A stretch of 64,000 nt of DNA from Paractinoplanes aksuensis (GTDB lineage: Bacteria > Actinomycetota > Actinomycetes > Mycobacteriales > Micromonosporaceae). The translations under genes and the position numbers were made by a program. The first letter of the stretch is position 1, and every line of letters begins with the position of its first letter. The notes under the pieces are model-generated. The model was not told where the DNA came from, made no database searches, and was given only the letters and a program-made list of their open reading frames with translations. The DNA is taken from assembly GCF_024137025.1 (NCBI RefSeq), contig NZ_JAMYJR010000053.1, positions 37,095 through 101,094 on the forward strand, written 5' to 3'. This document shows, piece after piece, positions 7,644-16,466 of the stretch.

Positions 7644-8144
7644 TCAGCGAGACTCCTGGAGCAGCCGCACGTAGGTGATCACGTTCTGGGCGGCATGGAA
7701 GATCGGGGACTGCGGATGACGGCCCTTGCCCAGGTCATTCTCGGGGGCCCGCAGCGCATGCTCGCCGCTGTAGGCCAGGGCGCGCAGGACAACCTCGCCC
7801 GCCGGCGGGAGGGAGGCGTCGATCGAGGGCGACAGGTGGTCGAGATGTTCTTCGACGACGCGCAGGGCGTCGCGGGTGGCCTCGGCCACCTGGGGGTGCT
7901 CCCCGCAACCGATGAAGCCGCCGCCGGTGCTCGTATAGAGGCTGGTGGTGCCATCGGCGAGAGCGACCAGCGTGTAGCCGCCCTTCTTCCAAGTCGTGTC
8001 CATCACCAGGCCCCACACGCGCGGCAGCTCAGAAGTCGGGGCGACGCCGACCTCGGCCGGGGTGGTGCGCAGGATCATGCCGCGCAGTTCGAGGTACTGG
8101 TCGTCGGGCTTCGGGGCCGGGTTCCGCCGGAATCTATCGAACAC
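7644..8144 (-). CDS. Conserved hypothetical protein
   Basis: A 166-aa soluble protein opening MFDRFRRNPAPKPDDQYLELRGMIL and containing VWGLVMDTTWKKGGYTLVALADGTTSLY and GGGFIGCGEHP. The N-terminal segment through this region looks like a compact beta-rich domain, and the second half (ATRDALRVVEEHLDHL) is helical. Similar short proteins occur in Actinoplanes-type genomes, but I cannot name a characterised family. The start is a GTG at 8142-8144; an overlapping ATG upstream runs into a stop after five codons. There is no signal peptide or membrane span. Confidence 0.75.
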   Translation of the reverse strand: MFDRFRRNPAPKPDDQYLELRGMILRTTPAEVGVAPTSELPRVWGLVMDTTWKKGGYTLVALADGTTSLYTSTGGGFIGCGEHPQVAEATRDALRVVEEHLDHLSPSIDASLPPAGEVVLRALAYSGEHALRAPENDLGKGRHPQSPIFHAAQNVITYVRLLQESR

Positions 8145-8170
8145 GGCTCATATCTTGGCCGGAACGTGTG

Positions 8171-8231
8171 ACGTAAGCAACTGTTTACTTATGGCGGGAG
8201 GGGATCATAATAAGTCAGCAGGCGTTTACTT
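8171..8231. promoter_or_regulatory. Twin operator-like repeats upstream of the MFS exporter
   Basis: Two related sites read, on the minus strand, AAGTAAACAGTTGCTTACGT (8171-8190) and AAGTAAACGCCTGCTGACTT (8212-8231). They share AAGTAAAC-NN-NTGCT-N-AC and are each imperfect palindromes, about 41 bp apart. They lie just before the MFS exporter start and are good candidates for binding by the TetR regulator encoded at 9802. Confidence 0.55.
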
Positions 8232-8250
8232 CTAGCTGTTGGGAACACCC

Positions 8251-9729
8251 ATGACGCAAACCGTCGAAAAGACCGAGGCCAAGAGCGGCGGATCGCTGCT
8301 GGTGCTGTATCTGGCGCTGGGCGGCCTGGCTTTCGCCGTGCTCCAGTCGCTGGTGTCGCCGGCGTTGTCGACCATCGGGCGCGAGCTTCAGGTGTCGACC
8401 AGCGACGTCAGTTGGGTCGTCACGGCGTACCTGCTGTCGGCCTCGGTCCTGACGCCGATCCTCGGCCGGCTCGGTGACATGCGGGGCAAGCGCAAGGTGC
8501 TGATCGGCGTGCTGGCGATCCTCGCCGCGGGCACGATCGTCGCCGCGCTGGCGCCCAACCTGACCGTGCTGATCATCGGGCGCGTGCTGCAGGGCGCGGC
8601 CGGTGCGATCCTGCCGCTGTCGATCGGCATGGTGCGGGACGAGCTTCCCCGCGAGCGCGTGGCCACCACGGTCGGCCTGATCTCGGCGATCTTCGGCGTC
8701 GGCGCCGGTATCGGCATCGTGGCGGCCGGGCCGATCGTCGAGCACCTGTCGTGGCACTGGCTGTTCTGGCTGCCGCTGGTGCTGGTCGTGGTCGCGCTGC
8801 TCGGGGCGATCTTCGGCATGAAGGAGTCGGCCGTCCGTACGCCGGGCAAGCTGGATGTGCTCGGCGCGACCATCCTCTCCGTCTCGCTGGTGTCGCTGCT
8901 GCTGGCGATCAGCAAGGGCCAGGCCTGGGGCTGGGGTGACGGCAAGACCGTCGGGCTGCTCGCGCTGGGCGTCGTCGGCCTGATCGGGTTCGTGTTCGTC
9001 GAGCTGCGGGTCAAGGAGCCGCTGATCGACATGCGGCTCATGAAGATCCGCGGTGTGTGGGCCACCGACCTGGTCGCGCTGATCCTCGGCTTCGCCATGT
9101 TCGGCACGTTCCTGCTGGTCCCGACGCTGCTGCAGCTGCCCGCGATCACCGGCTACGGCTTCGGCAAGTCGGTCTCGCAGGCCGGTCTGTTCCTGCTGCC
9201 GACCGTCGTCATGATGGTGGTGTTCGGGCCGCTGGCCGGCATCCTGAACCGCAAGTACGGGCCGAAGCTGCCGATGTTCCTCGGCGCGCTCTTCGTGGTC
9301 GCCGCGTTCACCCTGCCCGCCATCGCGCACGGCCAGATCTGGCAGGTTCTCGCCTCCGGCATCCTGACCGGCGCCGGCATCGGCTTCGCCTTCGCGGCGA
9401 TGTCCAACGCCATCATCGAAAGCGTCCCGGCCGCCCAGACCGGCGAGGCGACAAGCGTCAACACCATTGCCCGTACGATCGGCAGCAGCATCGGCACGGC
9501 CGTCGTCGCCGCCGTGATCACCTCGAACACGACGCCGCAGGGCCTGCCCACCGACGCCGCGTTCACCAACGGCTTCTGGGTCTGCGCCGCCGTGGCCGCG
9601 CTCGCGGTTGTCGCCGCCCTGGCCCTCCCCCGAGCCCACAAGCGCCACGAGGAAGCGGTCGAGACCGGCGTGGACGACCTGCCGCCCGAGCCCGACGAGA
9701 TCCACGTGCTGCACCGCACCAACGCCTGA
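8251..9729 (+). CDS. MFS drug exporter, DHA2 (EmrB/QacA) type
   Basis: A 492-aa protein with about 14 hydrophobic helices. The loop between helices 2 and 3 shows GRLGDMRGKRKVL (the MFS A motif GxLxDxxGrkxxl), and helix 5 has SAIFGVGAGIGIVAAGPIVEHLSWHWLFW, the antiporter C-motif region. The start is ATG at 8251; an in-frame TTG at 8239 lacks a ribosome-binding site. Proton-driven export of a hydrophobic toxin or antibiotic from the cytoplasm is expected; the substrate is not predictable. The TetR regulator follows after a hairpin, and twin operators precede the gene, giving the usual inducible efflux unit. Confidence 0.93.
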   Translation: MTQTVEKTEAKSGGSLLVLYLALGGLAFAVLQSLVSPALSTIGRELQVSTSDVSWVVTAYLLSASVLTPILGRLGDMRGKRKVLIGVLAILAAGTIVAALAPNLTVLIIGRVLQGAAGAILPLSIGMVRDELPRERVATTVGLISAIFGVGAGIGIVAAGPIVEHLSWHWLFWLPLVLVVVALLGAIFGMKESAVRTPGKLDVLGATILSVSLVSLLLAISKGQAWGWGDGKTVGLLALGVVGLIGFVFVELRVKEPLIDMRLMKIRGVWATDLVALILGFAMFGTFLLVPTLLQLPAITGYGFGKSVSQAGLFLLPTVVMMVVFGPLAGILNRKYGPKLPMFLGALFVVAAFTLPAIAHGQIWQVLASGILTGAGIGFAFAAMSNAIIESVPAAQTGEATSVNTIARTIGSSIGTAVVAAVITSNTTPQGLPTDAAFTNGFWVCAAVAALAVVAALALPRAHKRHEEAVETGVDDLPPEPDEIHVLHRTNA

Positions 9730-9737
9730 GCAATTCC

Positions 9738-9777
9738 CGACGGGGTGCGACCGCGCGACAGCGGCCGCACCCCGTCG
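9738..9777 (+). terminator. Stem-loop between exporter and regulator
   Basis: CGACGGGGTGCG at 9738-9749 pairs perfectly with CGCACCCCGTCG at 9766-9777 around a 16-base loop. It starts nine bases after the exporter stop codon and ends 25 bases before the TetR start, so it probably ends or attenuates exporter transcripts. Confidence 0.7.
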
Positions 9778-9801
9778 CGCTACCAGCAGAGAGGACGGCG
9801 G

Positions 9802-10362
9802 ATGACAACCGAGCGGCGCCGGCGCGACTCCGCGCAGACCCGGCAGGACCTGCTCGACGTGGCGCGGAACCGGTTCGCGCGCCACGGCTACGCCGCCACC
9901 ACGGTCCGCGACATCGCCGACGAGGCCCGGGTCAACGTCGCCCTCATCAACCGGTACTTCACCTCGAAGGAAGGCCTGTTCCGGGCGTGCCTGACCTTCG
10001 CCGCGTCCGACGTGAGCCGGGAGGAGACCGCGACCGGGCCGGCCGAGATCGCCGCCCGGCTCGCACACCGGCTGGGCAGTTCGCTGGACGACCGGCGGCA
10101 ACTCGACGCGCTCCTGCTGCTGATCCGGACGTCGGGCGACGAACGCATCGACGACCTGCGGCGCTCGGTGCTGCGGTCGCTGAGCGAGAAGCTGGCCCCG
10201 GGCGGTTCCGGCGAGGCGTTGCTGCGGTCCCAGATCGTGCTGGCCGCGGCGGTCGGCATCAGCCTGATGAGGGCCGCGCTCGACCTGCAGCCGATCGCCT
10301 CGGCGACCGAGGACGATCTGCGCGAACCACTTACCGATCTGATCCAGTCGTTGTTGCGCTGA
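9802..10362 (+). CDS. TetR family regulator
   Basis: A 186-aa regulator. Residues ~10-56 form the TetR helix-turn-helix (QDLLDVARNRFARHGYAATT, then VNVALINRYFTSKEGLF). The rest is a helical ligand-binding domain. The ATG at 9802 follows GAGAGGAC; an in-frame ATG at 9745 lies inside the terminator hairpin and is rejected as the start. It follows the MFS exporter and is the likely repressor of it, acting at the paired sites at 8171-8231. Confidence 0.9.
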   Translation: MTTERRRRDSAQTRQDLLDVARNRFARHGYAATTVRDIADEARVNVALINRYFTSKEGLFRACLTFAASDVSREETATGPAEIAARLAHRLGSSLDDRRQLDALLLLIRTSGDERIDDLRRSVLRSLSEKLAPGGSGEALLRSQIVLAAAVGISLMRAALDLQPIASATEDDLREPLTDLIQSLLR

Positions 10363-10458
10363 CCGGAGCCGGCGGCCCGCGATAGCAGAAGCTTCAACCA
10401 CGACTTCGTCACCGGCCCCACCGGCGGTTGGCGGCCGCATGGTTCGATGTGCGACGTC

Positions 10459-11862
10459 ATGCGCGTCCCCATCATTGCCGTCGCCACCCTGGTCGCTCTC
10501 GCCGGCGTTGTTCTTCCGCTCCGGGAGACCGCGGCTGTTCCGCCACGAGCGGCCGAGAAGCCGGCCGCCATGTTCCTGCGGCACGGCGCGGGCGCGCCCG
10601 TCATGGTGGTCGCGCACCGCGGCTACTGGCGGGGCGCCCCGGAGAACTCGCTCGACGCGGTCACCAAGGCTGTCGCGCACGGGGCGCAGGTGGTCGAACT
10701 CGACATCCGGCGCACCAGGGACGGCGAGCTCGTGCTCATGCACGACGACAGCGTCGACCGGACGACCGACGGCAAGGGACGGGTCGCCGACCTCACGCTG
10801 GCCGAGGTGCAGACGCTGCGGCTGCGCGAAGGACTGGGCGGCAAGTACGCACCGATCACCGGCGTGCGCGTGCCGACCTTGCGGGACGCGATGCTGGCCC
10901 TGCGCGACAGCGGCGCCCTGGTCAACCTGGACCGCGGGTGGGCCTACCGCGACCAGATCTACGACCTGCTGGTCGAGCTGGGCCAGGTGGAGCAGGGCAT
11001 CTTCAAGAGCGGCGCGCCGATCGACGAGGTGACCGCCTTCCTCGACCGGGATCCGCGGATCGTCTACAACCACGTGGTCGGCGACGCCAACGCCATGGAC
11101 ATCGGCGCCTTCCCGCCGGGGCGCCCGCCGCAGGCGTACGAGCTGGTCTTCGACCGCCTGACCGACCCCCAGATCCAGCCGGCGGCGGTGGCCCGGGCCA
11201 AGACCACGAGCCGGGTCTGGGTCAGCACCATGTGGTACGGGATGGCGGCCGGATACACCGACGAGGCGTCGCTGCGGGACCCGGCGCTCGGCTGGGGCTC
11301 GCTGGTCGACCGGCACGGCGCCGACATGATCCAGACCGACGACCCCGACGACCTGACCGCGTGGCTGACCGCCCGCGAGCTCGGCCAGCCGTGGCCGCGG
11401 CTGCCCGGCGGCACCGTGCGGGTGCAGGCCGAGGACTACTCCCCCGCCGGCCAGGGCACGGGCTATTACGACCTGGACGACATCAACCGCGGCGGCGCGG
11501 CCCGCCCGTTCGAGGGCGTGGACGTCGGCGACACCGCGGGCGCGATCGTCGTCGGCTGGATCCGGGCCGGCGAGTGGATCCGCTACGACATCACCGTGCC
11601 CCGTACCGGCAACTACCGCGTCTCGGCCCGGGTGGCGTCGCCCTACCGCCCCGCCGGCCGGTTCACCCTCACCTTCGACGGCAATCGCACCACGCCGCCG
11701 GTCGAGGTCGTCACGACCACGTCCCATTACGCCTTCACCTCCCAGGTCGTCGCCGACTCCTGGCCCCTGACCAAGGGCACGCACTCGGTCGTCTTCCGGG
11801 CCGACGCCGCCGTCTACCAGAACTTCAACCTCGACCATCTGGACTTCCTGCTGCTCCGCTGA
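10459..11862 (+). CDS. Secreted glycerophosphodiester phosphodiesterase family protein with C-terminal CBM
   Basis: About 467 aa. A signal peptide (MRVPIIAVATLVALAGVVL) is followed by a GDPD-type TIM barrel: AHRGYWRGAPENS carries the catalytic HRG, ELDIRRTRDGELVLMHDD the metal-binding E-x-D and second histidine, and DRTTDGKG follows. The barrel is shortened or unusual after FKSGAP. Residues ~320-467 form a CBM6/35-like module (VQAEDYSPAGQGTGYYD, GEWIRYDITVP, and NFNLDHLDFLLL at the end). Hydrolysis of glycerophosphodiesters or a wall teichoic-like polymer outside the cell is likely, with the module anchoring it to polysaccharide. ATG at 10447 is an alternative start. Its last 38 bases overlap the convergent PfkB gene. 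Confidence 0.87.
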   Translation: MRVPIIAVATLVALAGVVLPLRETAAVPPRAAEKPAAMFLRHGAGAPVMVVAHRGYWRGAPENSLDAVTKAVAHGAQVVELDIRRTRDGELVLMHDDSVDRTTDGKGRVADLTLAEVQTLRLREGLGGKYAPITGVRVPTLRDAMLALRDSGALVNLDRGWAYRDQIYDLLVELGQVEQGIFKSGAPIDEVTAFLDRDPRIVYNHVVGDANAMDIGAFPPGRPPQAYELVFDRLTDPQIQPAAVARAKTTSRVWVSTMWYGMAAGYTDEASLRDPALGWGSLVDRHGADMIQTDDPDDLTAWLTARELGQPWPRLPGGTVRVQAEDYSPAGQGTGYYDLDDINRGGAARPFEGVDVGDTAGAIVVGWIRAGEWIRYDITVPRTGNYRVSARVASPYRPAGRFTLTFDGNRTTPPVEVVTTTSHYAFTSQVVADSWPLTKGTHSVVFRADAAVYQNFNLDHLDFLLLR

Positions 11863-12742
11863 GCTTCAGCCGGGCCAGACGCAGGCCGCGCTCGCATCCG
11901 GCCACCAGCCGCGCCGGGTCGACGGCCAGTTCGAGCAGAAGCCCGGCCGCGAAGACGTCACCGGCCCCCGTGGCATCGACGATCTCGCTCTCGGTCAGCG
12001 GTGTCTGCGCGATGAAGGTGCCGTTGACGTCGATGCCGTCCGGCTGCTTGACGACCAGGACGGCCTGGGCCGGCGGGTCGGTCAGCTCGCGCCGCTCACG
12101 CCGGTTGAGCAGCAGATAGTCACTCAACCGCAGCATGCCGTCGATCTCGTCCGTGCGATCGACGCACCACACATGACCGGGGTCGCACGAGATCAGGGTC
12201 TGCGGGCTGGTCGCTTTCACGGCCCTCAGCACGGCCAGCAAGCGGCCCGGCGTGCGCTCGTCGAGAAACGACGTGACGTGGATCAGCCGCGCCGAGCCCA
12301 GATAGGCGACCACCTCGTCGAAATGGGCATCCAGATGATCGGCAAGGGCGGTGTTGGCCCCGGCATGGGTCAACAGGGTGCGCTCCCCCTCGTGCATCAC
12401 GGAGACGCACACGCCACCCATCCGATCGTCCGAGAACACAAAGCGACGATCCGTCCCGTACGCGTCGAGGGCCGCCACCGCCGACAACCCACCCGGAGGC
12501 ACCCACCCCGCCACCCCCACATACCCGAGGCGCAGCCCGCTGCCGGCCCGAGCCATCGTGTGGATCGTGGTGAACGCCGACCCACCGAGCGCCACCTCGT
12601 AGTCGGTCGAGCCCAGCACGTCCGCGACAGTCCCCGCGCCAACGCTGTGCTCGACCCCCCGCTCCAGCGCGGGCGGCAACACCACCCGCGCCAGGTAGTC
12701 GAGGTTGAGCGCACCGACACCGACAACATCCGGACCAGTCAT
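11825..12742 (-). CDS. PfkB family carbohydrate/nucleoside kinase
   Basis: A 305-aa kinase with N-terminal VVGVGALNLDYLARV and C-terminal IVDATGAGDVFAAGLLLE, the PfkB signature whose DATGAGD contains the anion hole and the catalytic base aspartate. It phosphorylates a sugar or nucleoside with ATP; the substrate cannot be read from the sequence. ATG at 12742 gives the natural start, since upstream in-frame codons add only low-complexity residues. It converges on the GDPD gene, overlapping its 3' end by 38 bp, and diverges from the hydrolase at 12796 with 53 bp between. Confidence 0.88.
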   Translation of the reverse strand: MTGPDVVGVGALNLDYLARVVLPPALERGVEHSVGAGTVADVLGSTDYEVALGGSAFTTIHTMARAGSGLRLGYVGVAGWVPPGGLSAVAALDAYGTDRRFVFSDDRMGGVCVSVMHEGERTLLTHAGANTALADHLDAHFDEVVAYLGSARLIHVTSFLDERTPGRLLAVLRAVKATSPQTLISCDPGHVWCVDRTDEIDGMLRLSDYLLLNRRERRELTDPPAQAVLVVKQPDGIDVNGTFIAQTPLTESEIVDATGAGDVFAAGLLLELAVDPARLVAGCERGLRLARLKLSGAAGSPDGRG

Positions 12743-12795
12743 GTCCCTGATCCTGCATCTCGGTCCGCGGGGCCGGCGAGGCACATAATCACTGC

Positions 12796-13584
12796 ATGGT
12801 CCGGATACGAGTGGCACTCGTCATCCTCGTGGTGCTGGCCCTGATCCTGGCCGCGATCTGGTTTCTGCAACGACGTTTGATCTATTTCCCCGACCCGGCC
12901 GACCCACCGCTGGTGACCGGGGCCGAGCGGGTCACGCTGTACACGAGCGACGGGCTGGAACTCGGTTCCTGGCTGTTCCGGCCCCCTTCCGGTGCGCCGG
13001 ATCAGCGCATGTCGGTGCTGGTGGCACCCGGCAACGCGGGCAACCGGTCCGGACGCGCCCCGCTGGCCGCCGCGCTGGCCGCCGAAGGCTTCACCGTCCT
13101 GCTGATCGACTACCGCGGCTACGGCGGCAACCCCGGCCGCCCATCAGAACAAGGGCTGGCCCGCGACGCCGAAGCCGCATGGCAATTCCTTACCGCTGAC
13201 TTCGGCGACAGGCTCATCTATTTCGGCGAAAGCCTGGGCGCGGCGGTCGTGACCGGCTTGGCTACGCGGCACCCGCCACAGATGCTCGTGTTGCGCTCAC
13301 CATTCATCGACCTGGCCTCGGCGGGTCGTGAGCACTATCCGTTCCTCCCGGTCGACCTGATGCTCCGCGACAAGTTCCCGGTCGCCGCACCGATCAGCAA
13401 AATCACCGCACCCACGCTGGTCATCTATGGCACCGCCGACAGGGTCGTCCCGCCCCGGCAGAGCACGACGGTGGCCGACAACGCCGCCGGCCTCCTCCGC
13501 GTCATGTCCGTCGAAAACGCAGGTCACAACGACGACTACCGCAAACAGCTGGTCGAAGGACTCGCCGAGCGAGACTGGTCGTAA
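12796..13584 (+). CDS. Membrane-anchored alpha/beta hydrolase (ABHD13/17-like)
   Basis: A 262-aa protein with an uncleaved N-terminal helix (VALVILVVLALILAAIWFL) followed by an alpha/beta hydrolase domain. The nucleophile elbow is GESLGA, the oxyanion region is APGNAGNRSGR, the acid is probably in YGTADRVVP and the histidine in ENAGHND. Bem46/ABHD13-type hydrolases of this form are thioesterases or lipases facing the membrane; substrate unknown. The ATG at 12796 is the first in frame. It converges on the CPBP protease gene with a weak GCCTG/CAGGC hairpin between them (13587-13602). Confidence 0.87.
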   Translation: MVRIRVALVILVVLALILAAIWFLQRRLIYFPDPADPPLVTGAERVTLYTSDGLELGSWLFRPPSGAPDQRMSVLVAPGNAGNRSGRAPLAAALAAEGFTVLLIDYRGYGGNPGRPSEQGLARDAEAAWQFLTADFGDRLIYFGESLGAAVVTGLATRHPPQMLVLRSPFIDLASAGREHYPFLPVDLMLRDKFPVAAPISKITAPTLVIYGTADRVVPPRQSTTVADNAAGLLRVMSVENAGHNDDYRKQLVEGLAERDWS

Positions 13585-13644
13585 GCCTGGCAACACAGGC
13601 AGTGATGGCTCGGCGTACTCGCCGTCGGAGCTTCCGGCAGTTGG

Positions 13645-14415
13645 TCAGGCGAAGCTGGTTGTGGCGAGCGCAGCCGCGACAAGCAGGCCCAGGCCGTTGG
13701 TGGCCCAGTGCAGGGCGGCTGCGGCCAGCAGGCTGCCGCTTCGGCGGCGGAGCTCGCAGAGCAGCACACCAGCCAACGCCGTGAAGGCCACCGCCCCCAG
13801 CACGGCCAGGATGCGACCGGTGGCGCCCGAGCCGAAGACCGAGCCGACGGCGGCATTGGCGCTGTTGAGGCGCAGCGAGGGCAGGATGTGCCACAGGCCG
13901 AACAGGACCGAGGACGTGATGCTGGCCCAGACCGCACCCCGGTGACGGTTGACCAGGCCCAGCAGGACGCCGCGGAAGGCGATCTCTTCGAGCAGCACCG
14001 TGCCCAGCGGCACGATGATGAACGCGGTCATCAGGGCGGCGCCGGGGTGCAGATGGTAGCGGACGTCGTGGAACGCCGGCCTGGTCAAGGGCAGGGCCAC
14101 GCCGATCCCGTAGACGACGGCGACGGCCAGGACGGCGCCCACCGCGTACTTGAGGCCGGGCACGAACGTGCGGCGTGAGAGCCCGAGATCGTGCCAGCTC
14201 AGACCGGCCCGGCGGGCCAGGAGGACGAGCAGCACGGCGACGACCGGACCGGCCACCAGACCGGTGTGGTGCGGGCCGAACTTGTCGGCGACGTTCACCG
14301 CGGCGAGGATCAGGACGACGGCGCCGAGGAGGAGGAACAACCTGCGGCGGGACTGAGGTTTGACGGCAACTGAAGACATGACCGGCCGAAGCGTACCCGC
14401 GAACGCGGAACTCAC
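13645..14415 (-). CDS. CPBP family intramembrane metalloprotease
   Basis: A 256-aa (GTG start, 14415) or 244-aa (ATG, 14379) membrane protein with six to eight helices. Motif 1 is LLEEIAFRG (EExxxR), motif 2 is FGLWHILPS, and motif 3 is ALHWATNGLG with a conserved His-x3-Asn, together the Abi/CPBP (Rce1-like) active site. These glutamic-type or metal proteases act on prenylated or membrane substrates, and some give bacteriocin immunity. The GTG start forms a GTGA overlap with the stop of the MmyB-like regulator upstream, suggesting coupling; the ATG at 14379 is the alternative. Confidence 0.88.
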   Translation of the reverse strand: MSSAFAGTLRPVMSSVAVKPQSRRRLFLLLGAVVLILAAVNVADKFGPHHTGLVAGPVVAVLLVLLARRAGLSWHDLGLSRRTFVPGLKYAVGAVLAVAVVYGIGVALPLTRPAFHDVRYHLHPGAALMTAFIIVPLGTVLLEEIAFRGVLLGLVNRHRGAVWASITSSVLFGLWHILPSLRLNSANAAVGSVFGSGATGRILAVLGAVAFTALAGVLLCELRRRSGSLLAAAALHWATNGLGLLVAAALATTSFA

Positions 14416-15254
14416 ACGCCGGCCGGGAACTCTTGGAGACCGAGCACACGCAGCAGCTCGAACCGCTCTCTGGTGTCGTCGTCGGCCGGGGTGAGCACCA
14501 GCAGCATCTGGCCCAGGTCGGGCGTGACCAGGGTTTCACAATCCATGAGCAGCGGCCCGACCCGCGAGTTCACGAAGGTCTTGCGGTCGAAGCGCCGGAC
14601 CGCCACCTCGTGCTCGGCCCAGAGCCGGCGGAAGTCGTCACTCTCCGCGGACAGCCGCGCGATCAGGTCGGCCAGCGCCGGGTCGTCGTGCCGGCGCCCG
14701 GCCACCGCCCGCAGGTCGGCCACGATCACCCGGGAGTGACGGTCTTCGTCCTCCGAAGGGTGGACGGCGCGGGCCGACGGGTCGGTGAACCACCGGTAGG
14801 CGTGGTAGCGCCGGTGGCCGGTGAGGCCGACCTGGTTGCCCGAGAGCAGCAGGGCGCCCCGGTTCTGAGCGAGCGTCTCCCCGAGATCCGACAGCACGAC
14901 CGCGGGGGTGTCGCCGAGAAGGTCGAGCATGCGCAGCAAACCGGCGCGGGCCAGCCGGGCCGGGCCCTCGGCCGGGGGCGGCTGATGGCCGGCGAGGTGG
15001 AACAGGTGGTCGCGCTCGTCGTCGGACAGCCGCAGCGCCCGCGCCAGCGACGCCAGCAGCTGGGTGGACGGCTGGCTGCTGCGGCCCTGTTCCAGCCGGA
15101 CGACGTAGTCGACCGACATGCCGGCCAGCATCGCCACCTCTTCGCGCCGCAGCCCCGCCGTGCGGCGCGGGCGACCGTCGCCCAGACCGACCTCGGCCGG
15201 GCGGATCGCCTGGCGCCGGCGACGCAGGAAGTCGGCCAGCTCATCCCTTTGCAT
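14412..15254 (-). CDS. MmyB-like XRE family transcriptional regulator
   Basis: A 280-aa regulator. Residues 1-80 are a helix-turn-helix domain (GLRREEVAMLAGMSVDYVV then RLEQGRSSQPS). Residues ~110-275 are the MmyB-like ligand-binding PAS-like domain (NRGALLLSG, YRWFTDP, DLRAVAGRR, LTPADDDTRERFELL). Such regulators bind a fatty-acid or small hydrophobic ligand and control the oxidoreductase next door. Start at ATG 15254 (MQRDELADFLRRRRQ); longer in-frame starts extend into the divergent promoter. It diverges from the aldo/keto reductase at 15380, the standard arrangement for this family, and is coupled to the CPBP gene behind it. Confidence 0.9.
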   Translation of the reverse strand: MQRDELADFLRRRRQAIRPAEVGLGDGRPRRTAGLRREEVAMLAGMSVDYVVRLEQGRSSQPSTQLLASLARALRLSDDERDHLFHLAGHQPPPAEGPARLARAGLLRMLDLLGDTPAVVLSDLGETLAQNRGALLLSGNQVGLTGHRRYHAYRWFTDPSARAVHPSEDEDRHSRVIVADLRAVAGRRHDDPALADLIARLSAESDDFRRLWAEHEVAVRRFDRKTFVNSRVGPLLMDCETLVTPDLGQMLLVLTPADDDTRERFELLRVLGLQEFPAGV

Positions 15255-15379
15255 GCGTCCATGCTGCCTCGATCGGCAGTCATGTAGCCAGGGAGCGCCG
15301 ATCCCACGATGAACGCTCCGCTGCCGCCCGGCTCGCATCGGGGGCATGGTCGGTGAGAACAACGACGAAGGAGCACACG

Positions 15380-16378
15380 ATGCAGACAGTCACTCTCGGC
15401 AAGACCGGTCCGACCGTGAGCAAGCTCGGCCTCGGCGCGATGGGCATGTCCCACGGCGTCTACGGCCCGGCCGACCGGTCCGAGAGCATCGCCACCGTGC
15501 ACGCCGCCCTCGACGCCGGCGTCACGCTGATCGACACGGGCGACTTCTACGGCATGGGCCACAACGAGCTGCTGCTGGCCGAGGCCCTGCGCGGCCGTCC
15601 CCGCGACAGCTACGTGCTGAGCGTCAAGTTCGGCGGCCTGCGCGGCCCCGACATGTCCTGGAACGGTCAGGACGGTCGCCCCGAGGCGGTCAAGAACTTT
15701 CTGGCCTACACGCTGACCAGGCTCGGCACCGACCACATCGACATCTACCGCCCCGCCCGTCTCGACCCCGCGGTGCCGATCGAAGAGACCGTCGGGGCGA
15801 TCAAAGAGATGATCGAAGCCGGCTTCGTGCGTCACGTCGGCCTGTCCGAGGTCGGCCCCGACACGATCCGCCGGGCCGCCGCGGTCCACCCGATCGCCGA
15901 CCTGCAGATCGAATACTCGCTGATCTCCCGGGCGATCGAGGCCGACGTCCTGCCCACTCTGCGCGAGCTGGGCATCGGCCTCACGGCGTACGGCGTGCTG
16001 AGCCGCGGCCTGATCTCCGGCCACTGGAACGCCGACCGCGGCGGCGACCCGGGCGACTTCCGCGGCCACACCCCGCGCTTCTCCGGCGACAACCTCGACC
16101 ACAACCTGTCCCTGGTCGAGGCCCTGCGCCGCGTCGCCACCACCAAGGGCTGCACGGTGGCCCAACTGGCCATCGCCTGGGTGGCCGCCCGGGGCGACGA
16201 CATCGTCCCGCTGATCGGCGCCCGCACCCGCGACCGCCTGTCCGAGGCCCTGCCCGCCCTCGACGTCGACCTGACCGCCGACGACCTGGCCGAGATCGAA
16301 AAGGCCGTCCCGGCCGGCGCCGCCAAGGGCGACCGCTACCCCACCGCGATGATGAACACCCTCGGCGCCGGCAACTAA
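15380..16378 (+). CDS. Aldo/keto reductase
   Basis: A 332-aa TIM-barrel NADPH-dependent reductase. The catalytic Asp and Tyr are in DTGDFYGMGHNE and the lysine in LSVKFGG. The usual QHR histidine segment reads YRPARLDP, a variant known in one AKR subgroup, so substrate range may differ from its relative at 28432. The C-terminal cofactor loop (IVPLIGARTRDRLSEAL) is present. AAGGAG precedes the ATG at 15380 by seven bases. It is divergent from the MmyB-like regulator, its probable controller. Physiological substrate unknown. Confidence 0.9.
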   Translation: MQTVTLGKTGPTVSKLGLGAMGMSHGVYGPADRSESIATVHAALDAGVTLIDTGDFYGMGHNELLLAEALRGRPRDSYVLSVKFGGLRGPDMSWNGQDGRPEAVKNFLAYTLTRLGTDHIDIYRPARLDPAVPIEETVGAIKEMIEAGFVRHVGLSEVGPDTIRRAAAVHPIADLQIEYSLISRAIEADVLPTLRELGIGLTAYGVLSRGLISGHWNADRGGDPGDFRGHTPRFSGDNLDHNLSLVEALRRVATTKGCTVAQLAIAWVAARGDDIVPLIGARTRDRLSEALPALDVDLTADDLAEIEKAVPAGAAKGDRYPTAMMNTLGAGN

Positions 16379-16466
16379 CTTGTCCGACGGGGCGCCCACT
16401 CATCGCGGCTGTTACTCGAACCTAGACTTCATACAACAACCCAGATGAGGGGTACTCCGGCTGCTT

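Noticed and set aside
9745..9801. Upstream ATG start for the TetR regulator
   Set aside because: It lies within the terminator hairpin, and the start at 9802 has a good ribosome-binding site and gives a normal TetR N-terminus.
8215..11838. A 1207-codon open frame on the minus strand spanning the MFS, TetR and GDPD genes
   Set aside because: It is the mirror of three well-supported plus-strand genes and its translation is Arg/Gly/His/Gln-rich low-complexity sequence, as expected from high-GC antisense DNA.
15255..15379. GAGCG/CGCTC inverted repeat between the MmyB-like gene and the aldo/keto reductase as an operator
   Set aside because: The arms are only five bases and such matches are common at this GC content; without a second copy it is not supportable.
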